64,000 bases of DNA from contig NW_006497560.1 in assembly GCF_000471905.2 (NCBI RefSeq), positions 2,039,292 through 2,103,291 on the forward strand, written 5' to 3'. The position numbers were made by a program, and so were the translations under genes. This DNA comes from Amborella trichopoda. Taxonomy: Eukaryota > Streptophyta > Magnoliopsida > Amborellales > Amborellaceae. Below, in pieces: positions 55,705 through 64,000 of this stretch. The notes beneath the pieces were generated by a model, which saw nothing but the letters and a program-made list of their open reading frames with translations, was not told the DNA's origin and did no database searches. Numbering within the stretch: the first letter of the stretch is position 1; every line of letters starts with the position of its first letter.

Positions 55705-58700
55705 TATCACGACCCCGCCCCCACACCCCTACTGTCCCATACAGGAGGGCGGCAGAGTGCGGGATTACAACTAGAGGTCACGTACGTTACTCAGGTGGGA
55801 GTGGCACCAACACGTGCTTAGAGTGCGAAATCAACGAAAACCACAAGAAGTAAGTAAAATCTCATCCATCAAGCACTGAAAACAGAATAAATTAAAACCA
55901 TTTCGTTTTCATTCAAACTCCAAAATTCTTTACTATAAAGTTCAAGGCTTACAAGCCTATCATTAACGTACATTGCACTAAACAACACAGTGGACACACC
56001 ACCAAACACCTACTAAGCAGAAGAAACCCTGACAGATCTGAAACTTCCAGCGCCTGCAGCCACCACTCTACAGCTCAACTCCCACAGCCAAATGCTATCA
56101 CTCTACACAGATGAAAGTAGATGGAATGAGCTCAAAGCCCTGTAAGTAGACCATTATCCTTTGTATTCCTGCCTATATGCGTATACATAATAACATCATC
56201 TATGGTTCATCAGAAATCCTACTGGCATCACAGAATAAGATCTCACATCAAGGTTCAAACATTGTTGTATAGAGAGAGTAACATTCAATTTACAGAATAC
56301 TACTTGTTCTTGATATAGAAATCACAGTTACAGTTAAATGTTCATGCAGAATGCTTAAATAAAACAGTTAAACAAAGCTATTTACTTCTGAAGTAGAAGC
56401 CACATCGGTCAGGCTAAACCAATCCTGAACTTGGTACTTCTACCCATACTCAGGAGGTTGGACAATGAAAAGTGGGTAAATCCACTTCGTAATATCCTCA
56501 CTCATGTACACAATCCCCAACGCTCTTTGGGGCTTTCAATAAGCTGAGGCCTTGCAAGACACGACCCACTCTTGTGCCCTCAAGCAAGAGGGTGTTACAC
56601 TACCATTAGAGGACCTAATGCTTAATGCCCATGACAATTTGGGGGGCACGACCCACCTTATTACTAGTCATCTCTCGACTCCGCTCCTACCATATTAGTC
56701 GAGGTACAGTAAATCCCACTACCATATAAGTCCACTCCAATACAGTAAATCACACTACCCATTGCACAATGGTCAGTGCTACAAATAATAGAAATACAGT
56801 ATCCACTACCAATGGATGACCCATTTCATAGCAATTAGATATAAGTATTCATAAGGCCGAACAAAAAGTCCACTATCAATGGAGGACCCATTGCATAGCG
56901 TTCATGGCACATATCACAATATTCATATAACAGAATTAGACAGTATTAGTATTACATGTTAATATCATAGAATAACAGTATCAATATCACAGAGTGATAG
57001 TGTCAGTATCACAAGATGATAGTGTTAGTCTCACAGAATGCCAGTAATAGCATCACATCTTTAACAATATCAGATTCATAGAATAACAGTGTCCATATTA
57101 CAGAATAACAGTATCAAATTCATAGAATAACAGTGTCCATATCACAGAATAACAGTATCAGATTCACAAAATAACAGTATCAGATTCACACAATAACAAT
57201 GTCCATATAAAATAATAAGTGTTACAGCTGTAATTTCATGCCGTGACATCAGGTCGTAAATAGGGTTATAACTTTTGATTAGTAAGAAATTCAAAGACAG
57301 TTCCAAAAACTAAATTTACACTAGACACACCATCTTTCAAATGGTGGTAGTTTGAAAGAAATTGAACCTTGTTTCACCCCTCAAAAGTTCAAGAGACATT
57401 TCATCTAAAATCTGTTGTGCAGTGAAGACAGTGACATGTCTTTAAAACTTAGTTCAATATCTACCAAACCAGAAGGAATTTTGAAATATGGTAAACATGT
57501 GATTCCAAGGACACGCAGAGATCTTTTAAGAGGCGGTGGTTTGAAAGAAAACATGTACTCTTTTCAGTCAAAGCTTGTGGCAACAGAGGCATCATATCTG
57601 AGCTTTTGCAGAACTACCTATAGTGAGATACTATCGTAGTTAATCGTACAACTCTCAAATTAGACAGAATTTAGAAAAGTGCTAAACATGTGAATTAAAG
57701 ATTACTCATAAATATTTCAAATAGTGATGGTTTGGAAGAAACGGACCTCATTTGATTGGTCAAATCTCGTGACATCAGAGACATCAGTTCTGTGTTTTTA
57801 CTAAAACTGTCCACAGTGACCTACTGGCAAGTTTCGAAGTATAGCTTTACATACATACAGAATCAGAACAAGTGGTGAACATGAATATTGAAATAGACTT
57901 AGAAATGTTTCCAATGGAGGTGGTTTGAGGCTAATTGGGACTTCTTCAATAGGTCAAACATTGATGGCAAGAACATGAAAACTTCTTGGAATTTTGCAAC
58001 ACAGTCACAATACTACTTAATATGATATCCCAAATGGCCCATAACCCTTCCACTTCACAAAGAATACTTAAGAACACAAAGTTACAGACTTTCTATGAAA
58101 CATAAGACAGATTTTAATGGTTATTGTGGTTATGAAAATACAATTCACATGGATGGAAAATTCACAACATAACAGTGAACATAATTTCATTCATGCTATT
58201 AATAGCATGCACAAACACATTCTAAAATCACAAGTTAACCTTACACACAAAGGCCTACAAGGTAGAAATCCACTTAACTAGGGTGTAATGTGCTTCCAAA
58301 ACCTTCTCCTATATCCTTCTTCAACTCCTAAAGTGGCTAATATAATAGTGAGCTAAAAGGGGAGCTCCTTCTTAGTTCTTCACTTGCCCTAGAGAGAGAG
58401 GGGGAGATGAGGAGTGGTGGAGGGGTTAAATGCGTAGTGAGAGAAGGGGAGGAGAGGTGGCATCAAGCCACCTCCAAGTGGCATGAGAGAAGGTGAGGTG
58501 GCAAGCAAAGGATGCCACTTGGAGAGAAAAAAGAAAAAGGGGAGAAAAAGAGAAAAAGACGAGGTAGTCCCTCATGGACTACCCTGCTCCATCAGTCCCG
58601 GCGGTCAAATCCCACTCTATACTAACACTTGCAGCGGTGCCTCTTTCAAGTGCGCCGTTGCTCTCTTGCTCTCATTTCCTAAGCGACGTTGGGCCTTCTT

Positions 58701-58860
58701 TCACAACTGGCCTAGGTCTTCTTATACAGCCGGCGCTAGGTCTTCTTACATAGCGAACGCTAGGTCTTCTTACACAGTCAGTGATAGTCCTCACGCACAT
58801 GGCATTGCTCTTCCTTCCTTACTTCATAGTCGACGCTAGTCTAAACAGCGCTAGGCCTCT
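55705..58860 (-). repeat. 3' LTR of the Tekay/Del-like element
   Basis: Its inner-numbered end (TATCACGACCCCGCCCCC at 55705) matches TGTCACGACCCCGCCCCT at 63178, and the two copies run in parallel as far as the window allows (for example CACCACCAAACACCTACTAAG and CAGATCTGAAACTTCCA in both). About 3.1 kb if it ends near the pyrimidine run 58863-58878. The sharp end on the integrase side is uncertain. It contains a minisatellite at 56940-57215 and short random frames. No gene called. Confidence 0.75.
56940..57215. repeat. Short-period minisatellite in Tekay LTR
   Basis: Repeats of about 20-28 bases with cores ATCACAGAATAACAGTATCA and TTCACAGAATAACAGTGTCC. The array lies beyond the part of the 5' LTR inside this window, so the two LTRs cannot be compared here. 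Confidence 0.88.
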
Positions 58861-58879
58861 GACTTACCCTCCATCACCT

Positions 58880-59800
58880 AGCACGCCACTGGACTTGGAG
58901 AAAATCGTGGTCCTTTAAGCCGTGGGATGGATCGGGTTGATACTTTCTTAATAATGAAATATGGAAAACATCATGAATATTGGCCAACTTGGGTGGTAAG
59001 GCCAGTCGTTATGCCACGACTCTGATTCTTTCTAATATTTGAAAAGGTCCAGTGAATTGCGGACTTAGCTTCCCTTTCTTGTCGAATCTCATAATTCCCT
59101 TTGTTGGCGACACTTTCAAGAATACCCAATAACCTACTTCAAATTCAAGGTCCTTTCGGCAATTATCTACATAACTCTTTTGCCGACCTTGAGCTGTTTT
59201 CAGCCTTTCTCGAATTAGAGCGATCTTTTCTGATGTTACTTGAACAATATCTGCCCCTAAAAGGCTCCTTTCGCCAACTTTGTTCCAATACACTGGCGAT
59301 CTGCACTTTCTCCCATATAAAGATTCAAAATGTGCCATTTGAATACTGGCTTGAAAACTATTGTTGTATGTAAATTCTATTAAAGGTAAGTGATCGTCCC
59401 AGTTTCCTTTTAAGTCCGCAACACAGGCCCTTAACATATCTTCTAAGGTCTGAATGGTGACTGGCCATCGGTCTGGGGGTGAAGAGCAGTACTAAAGGTG
59501 AGTGTTGTCCTCAAAGTTGATTGCAGACTGCACCAAAACCTTGAAGTAAATCTAGAGTCCCTATCGGACACAATACTAACAAGTACTCCATGCAGCCTTA
59601 CTATCTCCTTGACATATAGTTGAGCCAGCTTATCTACGGTATTGGTAGTGCGGAGCGCTAAGAAATGTGTAGCCTTAGTTAATGAGTCTACGATAACCCA
59701 AATACTGTCGTGCCCAATGCCTGATCTCGGCAACCCGGACACAAAGTCCATAGTGATGTGTTCCCACTTTCATTCTAGCACAGGTAAGGGTTGTAACAGC
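58880..59800 (-). pseudogene. Tekay/Del-like integrase region
   Basis: The minus-strand block 59751-59443 opens with [20 protein letters not shown] and [11 protein letters not shown] (first catalytic Asp), then [13 protein letters not shown] (second Asp), [10 protein letters not shown] and, in the next block (59437-59009), DHLPLIEFTYNNSFQASIQM, YGRKCRSPVYW and KGKLSPQFTGPFQIL. Near 58960-59000 the strand reads LALPPKLANIHDVFH, the segment that precedes the chromodomain in Tekay-type elements. I could not follow a chromodomain further. Broken. Confidence 0.9.
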
Positions 59801-60128
59801 CTAACAGGTGTCTGGTGTTCAGCCTTTACTAATTGACAGGTTAGACATTTGGAAACGAATTGTGCCGCATCTCTCTTCATGTTATTCCACCAGAAAGTCT
59901 TCTTTAAATCTTGATACGTTTTTGTGCTTCTTGGGTGTACAGTATAACGGGAGTGGTGTGCTTCCTCTAAAATAGCCCTCTTTATATTCTCATCACTTGG
60001 GACATGTACCCGTTATCTAAATCTTAATAACTCATCACTGTCAAGAGAAAAATCCTCCTTTCTTTCCCCCTTTAAGTCCTCCAAAATTTTTATAAGTTGG
60101 GGTTTATCTTTTGTGCTACCTAAATCTG

Positions 60129-60750
60129 CTAGAAGAGTTGAGGTTCCACCTTAATACTCGTAGTTACCCCTACCTCATTACTAAGGGGTAGTGAGGGGCA
60201 CCACTCCGCTGCATCTTCTATCAGTTTCATTTCTCGGGCCGTCAGATGTGCTACTGATATTAAAGGTTTTCGACTCAAAGCGTCAGCTACTACATTTGTC
60301 TTGCCTGGTTGATAATTGATGGTGCAGTCATAATCGTTTAGCAGGTCCATCCACCTCCTTTGCCTCGTATTCAACTCTTTCTGCGAAGATAAATACTTGA
60401 GGCTCTTACGGTCGGTAAATATCTTAAACAGTGCTCCATAGAGATAGTGTCTCCACACCTTCAAGGCAAAGACCACAACCGTGAGCTCTAAGTCATGAGT
60501 CGGATAAATTTTCTCATGCGGCTTTAATTGTCAGGAGGCATAGGCTATAACTTTCCCATGCTGCATTAATACACACCCAAGTCCCTTATAGGAAGCATCA
60601 ATGTAGACCACAAAGCCTTCATTTCCTTCGGGTAAGGTTAATATTGGGGTTGTAGTCAATCTCTTCTTTAATTCTTGAAAACTCTTCTCACAATCATCTG
60701 ACCATATAAATTTTTCCCCCTTCTAAGTTAGGCGAGTTTGGGGTAGCACT
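60129..60750 (-). pseudogene. Tekay/Del-like RNase H region
   Basis: The minus-strand block 60476-60129 reads VWRHYLYGALFKIFTDRKSL, QKELNTRQRRWMDLLNDYDC and QPGKTNVVADALSRK, the standard Ty3/gypsy RNase H end. Upstream sequence near 60530-60650 corresponds to the domain start ('DAS..G.G.VL.Q'). Lies between RT and integrase as expected. Confidence 0.88.
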
Positions 60751-61610
60751 ATCCTTCCAAACCCAAAAAACTACGGATTTTCGTTACATTTATCAACCTT
60801 TCCCACTTAAGTAAATCTTACCAGGGTCAATAGCGACCCTGTCCTTAGAAATAACATGCCCGAGGAAGGCCACACTTGAAAGCCAAAACTCGCTTTTCCC
60901 GAGCTTAGCATATAAATTCTTTGTCTTTACAGTCTGGAGGACCATCCTCAAATGTTGTTAATGCGCTTCCAAATTCCTTGAATATACCAGAATGTCATTT
61001 ATAAAGACTACTACAAAATCATCCAGGAAGGGTTTAAAAACCTTGTTCATCAGATCCATGAAGACAATCGGGGCTTTAGTTAGCCCGAAAGGCATTATTA
61101 AGAACTCATAGTGACCATAACAAGTCTTGAATGAGGGCTTAACTGCATATTCTTCCTTAACTCGTAGCTGATGGTAACTTGACTGAAGGTCAATCTTAGA
61201 AAGTACTTGGGCTCCTTGGAGTTGATAAAAAATGTCATCAGTTCTAGGCAAGGAGTAATTATTTTTCACAGTAACCTGGTTCAGCTGTCGATAGTCTATA
61301 CATAGCTTCAAAGACCCATCCTTCTTTTTAACAAATAAGACAAGTGCACCCTAAGGCGACACACTATGTCGAATAAGTCCCTTCTCCAACAACTCTTGTA
61401 ATTGCTCTTTTAACTCGTTTAGTCCTGCTAGGGTTATCCTATAAGGGGCTTTAGAGATGGGTACAGTGTCAGGGGCCACATCTATCTCGAATTCTATTTC
61501 CCTGACCAGGGGCAGAGAGGTTAACTCTTCAGGAAAGACCTCCGAATATTCCCGCAGCACCGGTATTTCTTCCAACTTGGATCGGTCCTCCCGATTTTCT
61601 ACCACCTAAG
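60750..61610 (-). pseudogene. Tekay/Del-like reverse transcriptase region
   Basis: Minus strand: 61605-61351 carries the pre-RT segment (VFPEELTSLPLVREIEFEID, APYRITLAGLNELKEQLQEL, GLIRHSVSP). 61311-60958 carries RT blocks [39 protein letters not shown] and [20 protein letters not shown], with the polymerase-signature region just after FLDDFVVVF. Typical chromovirus-like order. Remnant. Confidence 0.9.
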
Positions 61611-62160
61611 CTAAATACCCAACACATCTTTTAGCCAGTAAATGGAAAGCCTGAATAGCCAAAATAAAATGTAGGGGGGAACATGCTTGATGCCAATAAA
61701 GTTCAACTCAGGCTGGTTTGGGTGTCTAAGAGTTACGGTCTTATCACGACAATCTACAGTAGCATGGTGTGTGGATAGCCAGTCCATGCCCAAAATAACA
61801 TCAAAGTCTTGGATATCTAACAATATTATATCTATAAGCAATTCACACCCTTCAAGCAAAAACCCCACATTGTTTATAAACAGTATCAGTTTCTATAGAT
61901 TCCCCCATACGTGTACATACTACCAAAATCTAGTCAAGTAAGGAAGGTCTAGCATTTATGTGGCATGCAAAGTGTGGTGCAACAAAAGAGTGTGTAGATC
62001 CAGGATCAACTAGGATTTTTGCTTCAATGCCACAAATGGAGAGCGTACATCGGATAACTGAAGTTGATGTGTTAGCTTCTTGCTCGGTAAGAGCAAACAC
62101 CCGACCTTGAGTCTTTGGTCGGTTTTCTATAATCTCTAATCTGGGGGCCTGGCTTGCCAC
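61611..62160 (-). pseudogene. Tekay/Del-like protease region
   Basis: The minus strand shows CGIEAKILVDPGSTHSFVAP at about 62000-61940, the aspartic protease loop in the RVP_2 form with 'GSTHSF'. Then comes DFDVILGMDWLSTHHATVDC at about 61800-61740, the family's second conserved block. This protease matures the polyprotein. Between gag and RT as expected. Confidence 0.88.
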
Positions 62161-63108
62161 ACATAAAGCATGTCCCTGTCATCCTTCGGCACTCAACCGT
62201 CGAATGGTTGTCCTTCCCGCAATGTAGGCACGTTGGGCACCGGCTCTCCCTTATATCGCCTGGCAATATCTTTTGAATCTTCTTGCCCCTCTGATTTTCT
62301 CTTCCCCTATAGTTCCTCCTTGGAGGTGGTCGAGCTTTCCTTCCCAAACTTCCAAACTGGGTTGATCCCATTCTTCAGTTTCCTCCAATCAAGGACTCTT
62401 CACAGTCCCTCTCAATTTTCATCACCAAGTCCATCAAAGGGGAGAAAACTTTCAGATTTGCTGATATCACTCTCCCCCTTATTTATGATCAAAGACCCCT
62501 CTCAAATTTACTTGCCTTCCGCACCTCAGTATTGATGATATGTGACACATACCTCGATAGCTCAGCAAACTTGGTTGCATATTGTTCCACAGTTAAATTC
62601 CCCTGTTGCAACTCAATAAATTCTAGTTATTTTCTTTCCCATACAGAATCAGGAAAGTACTTCTCATTGAAAGCTTCTAGGAAATTTTCCAAACTTGCTT
62701 CTGTCCCGGCTCTTCCCAGAACTGCTTCACTGAGCTCCACCAGTGCTCAGTGTCTCCTTCTAACATAAAGGTCACCAATCTGACCTTATGTTCTTCTGTA
62801 CATTGCAATACCTCAAAGATCTTCTCTACTTGCCTTTTTAATCTCTTAGCTTTCTCTACTCCCCCAAGCCCTAAGAAGGTCGGAGGAGCCAATCTCCTAA
62901 ACTTTTCAATAAAGTTGCTGTCATTTTGGTGGCGGGCGGGCATAGATGAGGCCGTCATAGCTTCCTTCATCATCTGTGTCATGGCCCACAAGGTCCTGAA
63001 AAACTCACCAAGGGCCTCGATGTTTCCATTACTGGATCTTGTTTTATTGCCCCTCGTCCTTGGCATCTTCACCCTAAGACACAAACACTCAGTTACTAAT
63101 CTACCCAA
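62160..63108 (-). pseudogene. Tekay/Del-like gag region with zinc knuckle
   Basis: Minus strand, 63108-62677: a Retrotrans_gag capsid with FRRLAPPTFLGLGGVEKAKR, KIFEVLQCTEEHKVRLVTFM and LEGDTEHWWSS. At 62371-62160: CPTCLHCGKDNHSTVECRR and CFMCGKPG, with a CX2CX4HX4C RNA-binding knuckle. A start codon region lies near 63066 (MPRTRGNKTRSSNG). Broken in a few places. Confidence 0.88.
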
Positions 63109-63161
63109 AACTATTCTAAAGACACTTCTAAACTTCTTAGGCCAAGAATCCTATCTTAGCT

Positions 63162-63173
63162 GCTCTAATATCA
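63162..63173 (-). other. Primer-binding site, initiator-Met tRNA type (diverged)
   Basis: The minus strand reads TGATATTAGAGC four bases inside the LTR end, agreeing with the classic initiator-Met primer site TGGTATCAGAGC at 10 of 12 positions. It confirms that the LTR at 63178 is the 5' one and that the element runs leftward. Confidence 0.75.
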
Positions 63174-63177
63174 TAAA

Positions 63178-64000
63178 TGTCACGACCCCGCCCCTTGACC
63201 CCTGTCATCCCATACCGGAGGGTGACAAAGCGCGGGATCCCAACCGGAGGTCACGTACCCATGTGGGAGTGGAATCTACACGTATTTAGAGTACGGAATC
63301 AAAGCAAACCACAAGAAATAAGTAAAAGCTCATCCATCAAGCACTGAAAACTGAATAAATTAAAACCATTACATTTTCATTCAAAATCCAAAATTCTTTA
63401 CAATAAAGTTCAAGGCTAACAAGACTGACATTAAAGTACATCGTAATAAACAAAACAGTGAGCACACCACCAAACACCTACTAAGTAGAACAAACCCTGA
63501 CAGATCTGAAACTTCCAACGCGTGCAGCCACCACTCTACAGCTCAACTCCCATAACCAAATGCTACCACTCTACACAGATGAAAGTAGATGGAATGAGCT
63601 CAAAGCCCAGTAAGTAGACTACCCTTGTATTTCTGCCTATATGCGTATACATAACATGGTCTATGGTTCATCAGAAATCATACTGGCATCACAGAATAAG
63701 ATCTCACATCAAGGTTCATACATTACTGTATAGAGAGAGTAACATTCAGTTTATAGAATACCACTTGTTCTTGATATAGCAATCACAGTTACAGTTAAAT
63801 GTTCATGCAGAATGCTTAAATAAAATAAGCAAATAGATCTATTTACTCTTGAAGTAGAAGCCACATCGGTCAGGTTAAGCCAATCTTGAACTTGGGACTT
63901 CTACACTCTCTCAAGAGGGAGGACAATGATAAGTGGGTAAATCCACTTCGTAATTTCATCACTCACGCACACAATCCCCAGGGCATTTTGGGTCTTTCGA
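63178..64000 (-). repeat. 5' LTR of the Tekay/Del-like element (cut by window end)
   Basis: Starts (plus-strand view) TGTCACGACCCCGCCCC and matches 55705-56560 all along, for example GGAGGTCACGTAC, CCATCAAGCACTGAAAAC and CACATCGGTCAGG. Only the first 823 bases are in the window. Confidence 0.9.

Larger units (their letters stand above)
55705..64000 (-). mobile_element. Tekay/Del-like Ty3/gypsy element, continues past the window
   Basis: Minus strand: 5' LTR (63178 to window end), initiator-Met-type primer site, gag (about 63108-62160), protease (about 62160-61611), reverse transcriptase (about 61600-60750), RNase H (about 60530-60129), integrase (about 59800-58880), 3' LTR (55705 to about 58860). 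The LTRs agree at very roughly nine of ten positions by eye over the shared 820 bases, so it is younger than the 44-50 kb copia. It landed in the 54-kb copia remnant. A moderate number of breaks. Confidence 0.88.

Noticed and set aside
1-64000. tRNA or rRNA genes
   Set aside because: The only tRNA-like matches are the primer-binding sites; no cloverleaf or rRNA core motifs seen.

Overview
The window is transposon-dense plant nuclear DNA, most likely from a flowering plant. The evidence is Ty3/gypsy elements of the Tat/Ogre type (tRNA-Arg primer sites, two RNase H domains, an antisense plant mobile domain ORF), a Tekay/Del-like gypsy, three Ty1/copia elements, and plant-type hAT and Mutator-like non-autonomous DNA elements. 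I see no intact host gene, no rRNA or tRNA gene and no CRISPR array. The species cannot be named from this sequence.

Layout. 1-13010: a broken Tat element on the minus strand (T1). It has a primer-binding site, gag, protease and a linker, facing a plus-strand 'plant mobile domain' gene with its own TATA box, leader and 3' tail. 13230-17280: a Tat gag fragment, then a 2.8-kb LTR of the same family as T1. 17339-18470: a 94-bp tandem array and unassigned sequence. 18470-33940: a second Tat element (T2, minus) with gag, RT, RNase H, archaeal-type RNase H and integrase. It ends in the same plus-oriented TATA/leader module as T1, and its 5' LTR carries another LTR inside it plus a run of Ns. 33945-38600: a third Tat/Ogre-like element (T3, minus) with gag and LTR. 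38601-40350: nothing recognised.

40351-41958: a hAT-like non-autonomous element with an 8-bp target duplication, next to a Ty1/copia remnant (42000-43470, plus). 43860-50410: an RNase H-domain fragment of LINE type, split by a Ty1/copia element (44399-50326, plus). 51108-51752: a Mutator-like MITE with a GTCCGGCA-type minisatellite. 52760-53690: weak traces of host-like coding sequence, including a decayed gene start. 53749-55704: a Ty1/copia piece (minus), cut by a Tekay/Del-like gypsy element (55705 to beyond 64000, minus).

How the parts relate. The window reads as layered insertions, with almost every boundary explained by one element landing in another. The most unusual structure is the sense/antisense design of the Tat elements: gag-pol is driven leftward from the LTR, while a separate rightward promoter module serves the mobile-domain gene. 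A short GGCGATAG-type repeat occurs on the same strand in both the LTR leaders and that module. I found no gene system that I could call new with confidence.
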